Shown piece after piece: positions 1 through 11,405 of a stretch of DNA of 64,000 bases. A program made the translations under genes and the position numbers. Source of the DNA: Pegoplata infirma. Taxonomy: Eukaryota > Arthropoda > Insecta > Diptera > Anthomyiidae. Under the pieces are notes generated by a model, which did no database searches, was not told where the DNA came from, and worked only from the letters and a program-made list of their open reading frames with translations. Position 1 is the stretch's first letter; every line of letters starts with the position of its first letter. Where the stretch lies: assembly GCA_963921195.1 (NCBI GenBank), contig OY992540.1:73087337-73151336 (forward strand), written 5' to 3'.

Positions 1-556
1 ATCGTAAAATCTTTAAATTTCATATTTAAGTATTTACGATCAAATATTATACAAAATTAATTCTTTATTATTTTTAATAAAAAACTTTTAATAATTTTTT
101 TTTTTTGGTTTTTAAAGTCCGTTTTTGCAAAAATCCCAATTTTGAGGCTCAAAGTGGGGACATAACATAAACTCCGATTGGAGTGATATTTTGCATGTGA
201 GTTACCCTTGGGGGACCGACACTTTTGGTGGATATTAGAATTCGATCAGAGATAAAAGCCCTAAAACGGGCCACCCTAGTATACAACCATATTTATAAAA
301 AAAACGTGACATTCCAATTTAAATTATTTTATTTTTATTGCTTTGATAAAATTAATATAAATACTTATGTATATGTATATAATTCTTATTTTATAAACAA
401 TCTCGAATCCAAAAATGATTTCCAAAATTTTCCAGCACTTCATATTTTTGAAACAATTTCGATGTTTTTAGTAACTCAGATGACAGATGATGATACAGAT
501 TTTAGGCAAAATAATGAAAGGGTTATACAATATCCGTCACGATCATGTATAGCACT

Positions 557-562
557 TTTATT
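557..562 (-). terminator. Polyadenylation signal AATAAA
   Basis: AATAAA on the minus strand 105 nt after the TAG stop of the cysteine-rich gene, followed by T- and G-rich sequence. This supports exon 4 as the real 3' end of the gene. Confidence 0.5.
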
Positions 563-666
563 AGGTTGGTTTAAGATTTGCTAAAAATTGGTGCATGCCA
601 GAAAAAATTTGGAAAACAGATTAAGATTCGGAAGCATATTACCTTAAAAAATCACTTTTTTGATCA

Positions 667-2962
667 CTAACAATCACAGGGACCATCACCATTATTCATA
701 TTACCGCATTTAGAGTCACTGACTGTTATGAAAACTAAAAAATAGAAAAAAATACAAAAAAAATACCAAAAAATTAATGTAAATTATGGCCTACCGGTAT
801 TTCAGGTTTCTCGATTCTTTAAAAAATTAAAAAAGTGCTACTTAAGTTAACAAAAATAAGTAAGAGTGTTAAATTCGGCTGTGCCGAATCTTTTATACCC
901 TCCAACATGCAAAAAAATTGCAGGGGCGTTTTCTTTTTTTGGGGTGGGGGGCTCGGTAGTGGTTATTGGGGGGGGGGGGGGGGCAAATTTTCTCTATAAT
1001 ATGTGTTTAAAAATTTATTCTTATGCTTTTTGCACTAAAGAAATACAAGTCTATCATTAAAAGGGGGCGGACCGAAAAAACGACATTTTCTTATTCTCTG
1101 GGTCCAAGTGCAGGACCTTGAATTTCCTGTAGCATAAAAATGTTGCGTTTGTTAAACAAAAACCCAAAAAATCATATAAAACAAGTGAGAGTGTTAAATT
1201 CGGCTGTGCCGAATCTTTTATACCCTCCAAAATGTAAAAAAAAAAATAAAAAAAAAAATTGTCAGGGGCGTTTGTTTTTTTTTGGGGGGGGGTGAGATGG
1301 GGGTCAGTGGGGGTCAGTCGGGGACGTTGAGAGCACCTTCCCATCCCGATAAATATAACAAATGTTTCATTTATTTAACAAAAATACAAAAAAACATGTA
1401 AAAAAAGTGTATTTTTTCAGAGGTTGGTTCAGTTCTTCAAGGAGGAACTTTTTCCCCCCCTGAGCCGATTTTGCCCATTTACGAACTAAACCTGCCTAGG
1501 ACATAAGACATATTCGTGCCAAATTGCAGTAGGCTAGCTCTTTTATTTGGACTGTATCGTGACATCTACGGACAGACGGACGGACGGACATTCACAGAAT
1601 GTCTTAGAATCGATCATGGATCAATAATATATATACTTTATGGGTTCCCCGACCGATATTTCGATGCGTTACAAACGGAATGACAAAGTGAGTATACCCC
1701 CATACTGTGGTTGGAGGGTATAAAAATTCTATTTTTCAGAGGTTGGTTTAGTTCTTCAAGGGAGAACTTTTTCCCCATGATCCGATTTTGTTTATTTACG
1801 AACTTTACCTGCCTAGGAATATAAAACATATTCGTGCCAAATGTGGGGGTATAGCTCTTTTATTTTAGACTGCATCGTGTTAACTACAGAAGGACGGGCA
1901 GCCGGACGGACGGACAGACGGACAGAAGGACGGACGGACATCGCTAGAATTATCACTGATCATAAATATATATACTTTATGGGGTCCTACACCGATATTT
2001 TGATGCCTTACACACGGAATGACATATTGAGTATACCCCCATACTGTAGTTGGAGGGTATAAAAATATCCAGCGGTTCTCATGTGAAAAATTGGGTTTGT
2101 TGGAGTCCATGAAATAAGGGAATACTCATAATTTTTCTCGATCACTTTGTTATGTACTTTTTTTTTTATTACACTCAATGGATCATTTCCGGACTTCAAT
2201 GATCAAGAGATCGAGAAAAAAATTTGAGTATTTCCGTACTCTATAGACTCCAACCAACTCGAACATTAATATGAGAACCACTGCATTTTTTTTTTTGTGT
2301 TGCACAGTATTATGCCGGAATGCCCGTTGTATGTATAACATACCAAGAATCGGTAAATCGAGGACAATGATATAAATTAATATATTTTTTCTCAAAAACT
2401 TTGTTAAACTTACCATTATTGTTTTTACAATTTAATTGTTGCTTTCTACAGCTATCAACCTTCCAACATTTCTTAGTCACTGGATTTTTTATACAGCTTA
2501 TACTTCCATTTGAATTGTTTGGTGGAGGACATTTGACAGGACATGCAAGGCATTTAATAGGACCACCTCCAACTTTTAATTTACCACATCTAGCTGGATT
2601 TGTTTTGCGATAAACTAAAAAAGTGTCAAAAAAAATTTAATCTAGATCCAAAATCTTTTTCAAGCCTTAAACTTACTATTATTGTACTTATTATTTAATT
2701 TATTTGCTTCACTGATGGTTGCGACTTGACACTGTTTATTGGTTGTATTTACAATACAAATTTCTTGTCCTGGCTTATTGACACAAGGAGTGGAACATTG
2801 GTCACCGCAATTTGGCTTTGATTCACCAAAAATTATGAACAAATTTATAAGGAGTAATGCTAAATGAAAAGAGTTAATATTTTGTTATTAAAATAAAAAA
2901 AAAATTAAATGATTAAGATTATTATTTATTTATTTTTTTAATTTACCAATAAATTTTGCCAT
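667..2962 (-). CDS. Predicted secreted cysteine-rich protein, four exons
   Basis: Spliced gene read by eye. Coding exons on the minus strand: 2962-2947, 2859-2677, 2614-2414 and 734-667 (stop TAG 669-667). Introns are 87, 62 and 1679 nt with donors GTAAAT, GTAAGT, GTAAGT and T-rich acceptors ending TTTAG, TTTTAG and TTTTTTAG. All three introns are in phase 1 and the exons join in frame to 155 residues. The product starts MAKFIALLLINLFIIFGES, a textbook signal peptide, so secretion is inferred. The mature part has 16 cysteines (5, 8 and 3 in exons 2, 3, 4). Each cysteine-bearing exon opens with a PNCG, ARCG or SKCG motif, and exons 2 and 3 share a CIxNxxTKxC-like stretch, suggesting duplicated exon modules. 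I do not recognise the family; salivary, immune or protective roles are possible but not shown. Exon 4 is the least certain because intron 3 is full of transposons; a second acceptor 12 nt downstream would also keep frame. Confidence 0.78.
857..2067 (+). mobile_element. Mini-me type A element split by a second copy
   Basis: 857-1176 holds the 5' half of a type A copy: AAGTRAGAGTGTTAAATTCG, the ATTCGGCTGTGCCGAAT hairpin and TATACCCTCCA. 1728-2067 holds the matching 3' half: the GTCY-type (GACG) block, the TA block beside ACTTTATGGGGTCC, and TGGAGGGTATA. Between them sits a complete copy (1177-1727). The halves join at the same internal point of the complete copy, so one copy inserted into another. 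The whole stack lies in intron 3 of the cysteine-rich gene. Mini-me elements are known from flies; the assignment is from memory of their TA/GTCY architecture. Confidence 0.75.
1177..1727 (+). mobile_element. Complete mini-me type A element
   Basis: Starts ACAAGTGAGAGTGTTAAATT with the ATTCGGC-TGT-GCCGAAT hairpin and TATACCCTCCA, and ends CATACTGTGGTTGGAGGGTA. The inside has a G-rich block, a (GACG)n block at 1567-1592, the TA block at 1625-1636 and ACTTTATGGG. No coding capacity. Confidence 0.75.
2070..2283. mobile_element. Palindromic MITE in intron 3
   Basis: Imperfect inverted repeat of about 210 bp with ends CAGCGGTTCTCAT and (reverse complement) CAGTGGTTCTCAT. Further matching blocks (TTGTTGGAGTC; AATACTCA...TTTTTCTCGATC) occur on both arms. 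Non-coding. It lies directly after the mini-me stack, 130 bp from exon 3 of the cysteine-rich gene. Confidence 0.65.
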
Positions 2963-3040
2963 AATTTTAATAATTATTTGTTTATAGTTAACAATGCTGT
3001 GTTGAAACAATATTGATATATATAAGAACCTTAAAGCTGT

Positions 3041-3047
3041 ATTTATA
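3041..3047 (-). promoter_or_regulatory. TATA box of the secreted cysteine-rich gene
   Basis: TATAAAT on the minus strand, 79 bp upstream of the start codon at 2962. A CA-containing initiator-like site near 3013 lies about 30 bp downstream, which would give a 5' leader of about 50 nt. The position fits a fly core promoter; transcription is inferred. Confidence 0.55.
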
Positions 3048-3049
3048 CC

Positions 3050-3410
3050 AAAAAAAATTCAAAATTTTCCGACCAAGGTCAAAAAACTCTTTTTCAAAAT
3101 CCACCACTCTTGCTTTAATTTCAGGAAATAAATATTTTTGTTTGTAATTATTTTATATTGTTGTTTAAATATTTAAACACATTTATTTATTTAATTAATC
3201 ACACTGTGCTACACCAAAAAAGGTTCATAGAGTACTTCGTTAAGAAATAACCCGAAATTCTTAAATTAAAACTTAAAAAATTTTTACCTTTGTTGTTTTA
3301 CAGCTGATTTTTCTAGTTTTTAGTATTACTAAAAAGAAATGAGATTTATCTCTTATACAAAACAAAAAGATTGAGAATTGGTTAAAAATTTGTTGCGGCA
3401 CTTTAAGTTA
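3050..3410. other. AT-rich spacer upstream of the cysteine-rich gene
   Basis: No gene, repeat end or RNA recognised. It would contain any upstream regulatory sequence of the gene starting at 2962. Confidence 0.4.
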
Positions 3411-4035
3411 AAACAAGTAAAAAAGTTAAATTCGGCCTTGCCGAATGCAGTGATACCCTCCACAATTTCAAAAAGATTATTGCAAAAAACTTTATTTAAA
3501 AGGAAATTTCTTGTGAAAAAAAAAAAAAAATTTCCGCGAAAAAAATTTTTGGTAAAAAAAAAAATCCGCGATTTTTTTCTTTTTTTGTCAAAAAATATGT
3601 TCGTACATGTTTAAATACCATTTGGTGTTCAATTATGTTCACATATGTCAACCAGCAGCCGAATTAAAGCATTTTGTATTTTTAGGTTATGTTGAATGTA
3701 CTAAAATTTTTGAGGTGTCCTTACATTTTCGTTCATAACTTTTAAACCGCTGAACCGATATCGCTCAAATGCAATACCAAACTTCTCAGGAGAACTTCCA
3801 ATAAATGTGTTAAGTTTCAGTCATATCCGTGTAGTATTTTGGTCGCGATCACCATTTCCACAGACAGACGGACAGACGGACCGACGGACAGACGGACATC
3901 GCTAGAATGTCTTAAAATCGATCGGGGATCATGAATATATATACTTTATGGGGTCCCAGACCGATATTTCGATGAGTTACAAACGGAATGACAAACTTAT
4001 ATATACCCTCTATCACTAAGTGGAGGATATAAAAA
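3411..4035 (+). mobile_element. Mini-me type B element
   Basis: Begins AAACAAGTAAAAAAGTTAAA with an ATTCGGCCTTGCCGAAT hairpin and ATACCCTCCAC, and ends CTATCACTAAGTGGAGGATA. It includes CGAACCGATATCGCTCAAAT-like sequence, a (GACG)n block at 3861-3898 and the TA block by ACTTTATGGGGTCC. Other type B copies lie at 8132, 9335 and 57831. Confidence 0.75.
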
Positions 4036-4047
4036 ATCAAAAAAAAT

Positions 4048-5418
4048 GAGGCATTCCACACCAACTGTTCCACTACAGAAAAACCATAGTGGTTTCAATG
4101 GGATATCTTTTGCAATGTATTCGCTCTTAGGGTACTATTAAATAACAAAAATAAAATTTAAGTTTTTTTCAAAAAGTGGGCCTTGTAGGCGTGGTCAAAT
4201 ATTGAAAATATCAAACTTTTTTGCCTGAGTATCTTTACTTCAATATTTATGCAAATTAAATGAAACACAGTAAAGTCTTTAAGACAAAAGTTTTTTATAG
4301 ATTTTTGTATGGGCTATCGATTAAATAAATAAAAATTGGAACTTTTTCAGAAGAAGTTCTGAATTTTTCAAATTTAAACTTAAACTTTATTTATCAAAAA
4401 ACATGCCGCAATTTTATTTTTTTTTTTTTTTAATATTTAAAAAAAAAAAGCTGAAGTGCTTTTCTATCTGTTCTGAAATTTTCAGGGATGTGTTTTGCCT
4501 TGTTTTCGAGAAATCAAATGTCAAAAATTGCAATACGCCAATTTTATGCAATAATGGTGTATAAAACGTGTGGGTATGAGTAATATCAATACTTAAAAAA
4601 ATATTTTAAGAGGCGATGGGAGCGTGAGTGAGTTTTTATTTACAATCACGCACGATAATGAAAGAAAAAAAATTATTCAAGCACGATATTATATTTTACT
4701 CACGCTCACGTGAACATAGTGACCGTGACTTATTTTTTTCTACTCACGTGTGCGTGAATGAGCGTGAGCAAAATAAAATATCGTGCGTGACTAATTTTTT
4801 TCTTTCATGAGCGTGCGTAATCGTTATTAAAAACTCACTCACGCTACCATCGCCTCATAAAATATTTTTTAAGTATTGATATTACTCATACGCACACGTT
4901 TCATACACCATTATTGTATAAAATTAGCGTGTTGCAATTTTTGATATTTGATTTCTCGAAAACAAGGCAAAACACATCTCTGAAAATTTCAGATCAGATA
5001 GAAAAGCATTTTAACTTTTTTTTAAAAAATTAAAAAAAAAAAATAAAATTGTGGCATGTTTTTTGATAAATAAAGTTTAAGTTTAAATTTAAATTTAAAA
5101 AATTCAGAACTTCTTCTGAAAATTTTCCAATTTTTATTTTTTTAATCGATAGCTCATACAAAAATCTATAAAAAAAACTATTGTCTTTAAGACTTTACTG
5201 TGTTTCATTTAATTTGCATAAATATTAAAGTAAAGATGCTTAGGCAAAAAAGTTAGATATTTCAATTTTTGACCACGCCTACAAGGCACACTTTTTGAAA
5301 AAACTTACATTTTATTTTTGTTATTTAATATAACCCTAAGAGCGAATACTTTGCAAATCATTTCATATTGACACGACACAACTTTTTTTTTTGCTGAACA
5401 TTTGGTGGGGAATGCCTC
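4048..5418. mobile_element. Foldback element, GAGGCATTCC ends
   Basis: One near-complete palindrome: arms of about 650 bp running from GAGGCATTCC at 4048 to GGAATGCCTC at 5418, with the centre near 4730. Matching blocks include TATTCGCTCTTAGGG, GTAGGCGTGGTCAAA and AACAAGGCAAAACACAT. The central part is rich in CACGCTCACG-like repeats similar to the hAT-type MITE at 36625. The ends resemble those of FB-B. No transposase seen. Confidence 0.75.
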
Positions 5419-5739
5419 ATATGTAGATTAAGGTGGACATCTAGTGTATAAAAATGCTTGCGAATTTTGTACTCTTGCCCAAAACATTAAATCATGATAA
5501 TGTTTTGCGGAAAATTTGGGTGTACTTGCCAAAGCAAAGTTTTTTTTAGAAAAAATAATGTTATATTACTTTGCTATTCCATGCAAAACGAATTGAAATA
5601 TCAGTCGAGGACCCCATTAAAAAACCAAAAGAGCTGTACATTTCGTAAGAGAATGCAAAAATAAGTGCAAAAAAGTTTTTTTACATTTTGAAGAGTATAA
5701 AAGATTCGGCACCAAAGAATATTCCACTCTCACTTGTTT

Positions 5740-6595
5740 TATGTACATTTGATAAACAAATGGAAAATTTTTATGCGAAAAGCTTAGACTTGGTGAAAAA
5801 GTAGTTTTGGCAAAAAAATATTTTTTTTTCACGAAAAACAAAATTATGTTAAAAAATTTTGATGAAAAAAAGTTTTTGATGAATTTTTTTGATGAAAAGA
5901 AAATTTTTTTGATGTAAAAAAAAGTTGATAAAAAAATATATGAAAAAAAAAATTTTTTTTTGGTGAGAAAAAAATTGATAATAAAAAATTTGGTAAAAAA
6001 ATTTGATGAAAAAAAAATTGATGAAAAAAAGTATGAAAAAAAAAAATGGATGAAAAAAAAAATTTTATGAAAAAAAAAAATTGATGAAAGAAAAAAAAAT
6101 AATAAAAAACAAATGATGAAAAAGAAAAATTGATGAAAAAACAAAAAAAAATGATGAAAAAAGACTTGATGAAAAAAAAACTTTTCATGAAAAAAAAAAA
6201 TTTGTTGAAAAGGAAAATTAATGAAGAAAAAAAATTGATAAAAAAAAAATTTATGAAAAAAAAAAAATTGATAAAAAAAGAAGTGAAAAAATAAATTTTG
6301 AAAAAATTTGTGAAAAAAAATTGCTGAAAAAAAAACTTGATGAAAAAAAAAATTTGATGGAAAAAATAATTTATGGGAAAAAAATTTATAAAAAAAAAAT
6401 TGATGAAAAGAAGAAAAAAATTAAAAAAAAAAAAAAATTATGAAAACAAAAAAATTTGGTGAAAAAAAAGTTTGATGAAAAAAAAATTTGATGAAAAAAA
6501 AATTTGATGGAAAAAAAAATTTATGGAAAAAAAATTGATGAATAAAAAAAAAATTGATGAAAAAAAAAAAATTTTGTTGAAAAATAATTTTGTTA
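5740..6595. repeat. GATGAAAAAAAAATT satellite array, left arm
   Basis: Dozens of imperfect 13-18 bp units with a GATGAAAAAA core. Six-frame translation gives Phe/His/Ile-rich open frames that have no coding meaning. The complementary CATCAATTTTTTT array is at 9290-11060, 21185-21355 and 23515-24150, and a same-orientation copy is at 36060-36420. Confidence 0.8.
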
Positions 6596-6835
6596 CTTTC
6601 TATTCACTAGCTGGTGAAAACGGGTTTAGTCACCACGAGGTGACTTATTATTCAAGTTACAAATATGAAATATGAAAATAGTAATTCTTATTTTCTTTTT
6701 CGTTAATTGTTAGCTTATATAGTCAAACTGAGGTAGCGTCCTGCAAATTTTTTAAAATTAGACACCAGCCTAAAAACATTATCATGTTAAAATACTGAAT
6801 TTTTATTTTAAACGAGTTGCAATTGATACAAACTG

Positions 6836-6889
6836 AACGACTGCCCGCTAATACGATCTTTATTGCATTCGTATTAGCGGGCAGTCGTT
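6836..6889. repeat. Perfect 20-bp hairpin
   Basis: AACGACTGCCCGCTAATACG (6836-6855) and its exact reverse complement (6870-6889) around a 14-nt loop, GC-rich in an AT-rich setting. A wider inverted pair (6789-6815 with 6909-6937) surrounds it. It sits at the centre of the SAT-FB palindrome. Confidence 0.8.
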
Positions 6890-8131
6890 TAGTGTGTTTT
6901 AATTTTAGCTCGTTTAAAATAAAAATTCTGTATTTTTATCCTGAAGATGTCATGACGAAATAAATAAATAAAATTTATTGAAAATCTAAGGCCTCGAGCT
7001 TAAATATCCGTTTACTTTTTGAAGTTAAACCGAAAAGGTCGAAAAAAACAAATGAAATAACATTTTAAAAAATCCAAAACTTTGATCGCCGGGAGCCAGG
7101 AATTAATTTCATCCGATTGACCTCAAATTTGTACCACATAAGTTTTAGGTCTAGGGGAATAAAAATTTCCCTGAAGTCCAAAATCAGAAGAAAAACTTTT
7201 TTGCCATACAAAAAATGCCAGTCTAATGTACCAAACATTTTTCGGGGTACTATGATCGAGTATTTTTCAATTTCTAAAAATTTTTTTAAACAAATCTCCC
7301 AAAACTACCTATTTTTACATGTCATTTATTCAATACATCTTGAGCATTAAATATTCAAAAACGATGGGGTATCCTTTGAATCAATTTATTCTTTACGGTG
7401 TTGTTGGAGCTTAGCGTATTTCAAGGAATTTAAATTTTTAACAACACTTTTTTACATATTTCCCAAAAATATTTAAAACATAGGTTTTGAAATTCAAAAA
7501 AAAAAAAAATGTTTCTCGTGTACAGTGATAGAGATCAGATCTATCCATGACTGGAAAAACATTTTTCTGCAAACACTGCTGTAGGGTGTATTGGGTATAA
7601 GGGTATATTGTTGGTTTTTACCGACTTTTTTTTCTTTACCGACTTTATTTTTCCTTTTTAATTCAATTATTAAAAAAAAAAATCCACTCTAATGTACATA
7701 TACAATTCATGACAATAACCATAACAACATATTTTCAGTGTCTGTCTGCATGTTAAATAAAATTCAATTTAGGCAAATGACTAAATAATCTTTTTTTTTT
7801 TTTTTGTAAAAAAATAGTCACCAAAACCCTTTTTCAATTTAATAAACGTTGTGATTCAGTTAATATTTAAACATACAAATATTAAAACGTATGGTTGCGG
7901 GCTTATAACTTATTTTTAAACTCTCTATGAAAAATTTTGGGGACTATTTTTAGTTTGTCATATCGTGTGTTACACATTAAGTTAGCGATTGAAGATCTCA
8001 AATTTATTTAGCATAAAAACATAGTTGTTCTATCTTTTAACATGATAATGTTTTAAGGCTGGTGTCTAATTTTAAATAAGTTGCAGAACGCCACCTCAGT
8101 TTGACTATATAAGCTAACAATTAACGAAAAA

Positions 8132-9156
8132 TAAAACAAGTAGAAAAGTTAAATTCGACTTTGCCGAATCTATGACTACCCTCCACAATGCATTTTTTTA
8201 AAGGGTAGTACATTTTTTAACGTTAAAAACTTAACAATTTTGATTAGAAATATCTTATTTTGAGTAAAAAACTCTTTTTTTGTATTTTTTTTTTTTTTAA
8301 AAAAGAAAAATTACTAATTTTTTTTTTGAGTGTAAAATTTTTTTCGAGTGTAATGTTTTTTTTCTGTTAAAATATTTTTGAGTGAATGCAAGTACGTATG
8401 TATACAAAAAATTGTAATTTTTGTAAAAAACAACTAAATTTTTTTTTGAGTGTAAAATTTTTTTTGAGTGTAAAATTTTTTTGAGTGTAAAATTTTTTTC
8501 GAGTGTAATTTTTAAGTTACCAATGCTTTTAAAACTAAACAAGTTTAAAAAGCATTGCTTTAAAATTAAACAAGTTTGAAAAGCATTGTTTAGTTACCAC
8601 TAATGCTTTTAAAACTTGTTAAAACACGTGGCATTTTAGATGAAACTAATCTGAAATTCAGGGTTTTGCTTATAACTTTTGAACCACTGGACCGATTGAG
8701 CTGAAATTTAATACCAAACAGAACCGGGGAACGGCAAAGATACGTGCCAAGCTTCAGTAGTCTCATTATTGTCTTTCGAAAGTTATCGTGTTTTTTATCT
8801 CGTAAATTCGCGAAACACCCTTGCCGAAATTTACTCTTTTGCTCTTAACTTTTGAACCACTGGACCGATTTGGCTGGATTGCAATACCAACCTGACCAGG
8901 TAAATGACAAACATATATGCCAAACTTCAGTAGCCTCTGTAAAGTCTTTCAAAAGTTAGCGTGTTTTCTACGGACGGACAGACAGACAGACAGACGGACG
9001 GACGGACGGACGGACGGACATCGCTAGATCGACTTAAAATCGATCGAGGATCATAAATATATATACTTTATGGGGTCCTAGACCAATATTTCGAGGTGTT
9101 ACAAACGGAATGACAAACTTATATATACCCTCTATCACTAGAGTGGAGGGTATAAC
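8132..9156 (+). mobile_element. Mini-me type B element inserted in SAT-FB
   Basis: Begins AAAACAAGTAGAAAAGTTAA and ends GAGTGGAGGGTATAACA. The empty site is readable at 21047, where CGAAAAAGAAAATAAGAATT is uninterrupted. It contains a tandem duplication of about 170 bp (8675-8790 and 8845-8960, both with AACTTTTGAACCACTGGACC) and a (GACG)n block at 8973-9018. Confidence 0.75.
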
Positions 9157-9334
9157 AAGAATTACTAGTTTCATTTTTATAAAGCAAACATTTTAGTATA
9201 TTGGGTTTGTAACTTGGATAATAATACACCTTGTGGTGAATAAAACCGTTTTTCACCAGCTGGTGAATAAAAAGTAACATAATTATTTTTCAACAAAAAA
9301 ATTTTTTTTCCATCAAATTTTTTTTTCATCAAAT

Positions 9335-9915
9335 TTTTATACCCTCCACTTAGTGATAGAGGGTATATATAAGTTTGTCATTTCGTTTGTAACTCATCGA
9401 AATATCGGTCTAGGACCCCATAAAGTATATATATTATTGATCAGTGATCGATTCTAAGACATTTCCGTGATTTCCGTCTGTCTGTGGAAATGGTGATCAC
9501 GACCAAAATATTACACGGAGATGACTCAAACCCACCATATTTATTGGAAGTTCTCCGGAGCAGGTTGGTATTGCATTTGAGCGATATCGTTACAGCGGTT
9601 CAATAGTTATGAACGAATATGTAAGGACACCTCAAAAATTTTGGTACATTCAACATAACCTAAAAATACAAAATGCTTTAATTCGGCTGCTGGTTGACAT
9701 ATGTGAACATAAATGAACACCGAAAGGTACTTAAACAAGGACGAACACATTTTTTGATAAAAAAATAAAAAATCGCGGATTTTTTTTCGAAATTTTTTTT
9801 TTCGTTGAAATTTTTTTGATTTTTTTTTTTTTAAGTTTTTTGCAATAATCTTTTAGAAATTATGGAGGGTATCACTACATTCGGCAAGGCCGAATTTAAC
9901 TTTTTTACTTGTTTT
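9335..9915 (-). mobile_element. Mini-me type B element in satellite arm
   Basis: Reverse-oriented copy from TATACCCTCCACTTAGTGAT to CGGCCGAATTTAAC-like hairpin sequence and TTTACTTGTTTTT, inserted in the CATCAATTTTT satellite of SAT-FB. Confidence 0.75.
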
Positions 9916-9983
9916 TCATCAATTTTTTTTTTTATTAATTTTTTTTTCTTCACATTTTTTTTTTATCAATTTTTTTTTTCATA

Positions 9984-10806
9984 ATTATACCCTACACCAC
10001 ACTGTGGTACAGGGTATAATGAGTTTGTGCTGATGTTTGTAACTACCCGAAATATTGGTCCTAGACCCACTTTTAAGTATACCGATCGACTTAGAATCAC
10101 TTTTTGAGTCGATTTAGCGATGTCCGTCCGTCTGTCCGTCCGTCTGTCTGTCCATGTAAACGGTGTAAACACGATACAGGTCGCAATTCTCGATCAATTG
10201 ACTTGAAATTTAAAACTTAAGCCAAGGACGAAGCCTATTGAAATTGGAAAAAATCGGTTCATATTTAGACCTAGCCCCCATACAAAGGTCCTCTTTAGTT
10301 TTGGCTCAAATGACTCTAATAGTCGCATTTTAATAGGTATCTTTTCAAAATTTGGCAGGAATTAATGTTTTATACACACAAATCACCATTCCGAATTTTA
10401 AAGCAATCGAACCAGTTCTTCTAGTAGCCCCCATACAAACCACCTTCCCGATTTTCACATAAATCTCTCAATTTTCATGAAAATAGAAAATATTTAATTA
10501 AAATTCTGTTTGTGTATGTTAAACGCGTACTTTAATAACCTTATCAAATCTAATTATCATCGGACCATTTTGGACTTAGGTCCCATGTGCAAATTTCGCC
10601 CGATATTCAGTTGAAGCGATTTATTGGCAACAAAAAGAAGCCTATTCCACTCAAATTTGATTAGTGATTGCTTTTTACACTTATTAAAGATTTGACAAAA
10701 TATAGATCTAATCAGTCCATGTTTGAACTTGGGACCCATGGTCCGGGAAACTCTGGTGTAGGGTATTATATGGTCGGTCTTGACCGACTATAATTTTCTT
10801 ACTTGT
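9984..10806 (-). mobile_element. Mini-me type C element
   Basis: From TATACCCTACACCACACTGT to GGTCGGTCTTGACCGACTAT and TTTCTTACTTGTTTT. It has the TA-poor variant of the central block, GATCGACTTAGAATC, a GTCCGTCCGTCTGT block, and a long tail. Sister copies are the split element at 27337/28647 and a relic around 39825/43216. Confidence 0.7.
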
Positions 10807-11139
10807 TTTTTTTTCCATCAAATTTTTTTTTTATCAATTTTTTTTTTCATAATTTTTTTTTTTTTAATTTTTTTTTTTTCGCCAAATTTTTTGTTCATAA
10901 ATTTTTTTTCCATAATTTTATTTTTCATCAATTTTTTTATCAATTTTTTTCCATAATTTTTTTTTCATGAAATTTTTTTATATTTTTTTATAAATTGTTT
11001 TGTTCTTCATCAGAAACTTTTTTTATCAAAATTTTTTTCACCAAAAATCATTTTTTCCATTTTTTTACCTAAACTACTTTTTAAACAAGGCTAAACTTTT
11101 CACATAAAAATGTTCCATTTGTTTTTCAAATGTACATAA

Positions 11140-11405
11140 AACAAGTGAGAGTGTTAAATTCTTCGGTGCCGAATCTTTTATACTCTCCAAAATGTAGTAA
11201 CACTTTTTTGCACTTATTTTTGAACTCATTTACCAAATGTGCAGCTCTTTTGGTTTGGACTTTATCTTGCTTTCCACAGACAGATGGATGGATATATATA
11301 GCTAGAGTGTCTTAGAAATGAAACAATAATATATAAACTTGATGGGGTCCTCGACTGATATTTCGATTCGTTTTGCTTGGAATAGCAAAGTAATATAACA
11401 TTATT
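11140..11405 (+). mobile_element. Degenerate mini-me A segment in the SAT-FB right arm
   Basis: AACAAGTGAGAGTGTTAAAT, a GGTGCCGAATCTTTTATACT variant, a decayed GACA/GATG block and ACTTGATGGGGTCCTCGACT. The inverted counterpart in the left arm is at about 5590-5745, so this segment was part of SAT-FB before it folded back or duplicated. Confidence 0.55.

Noticed and set aside
225..584. 119-codon plus-strand open frame starting the window
   Set aside because: AT-driven composition, no motif, and it overlaps the 3' flank and polyadenylation signal of the minus-strand gene.
1057..1344. G-rich blocks as possible G-quadruplex regulators
   Set aside because: They occur inside every type A mini-me copy; no evidence of a role beyond the repeat.
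2401..2613. 70-codon plus-strand open frame
   Set aside because: Antisense of exon 3 of the spliced cysteine-rich gene, which has splice sites and conserved cysteines.
5617..6188. Long minus-strand open frames rich in Phe, His and Ile
   Set aside because: They are translations of the GATGAAAAAA satellite; overlapping frames are open for the same reason and no family resemblance exists.
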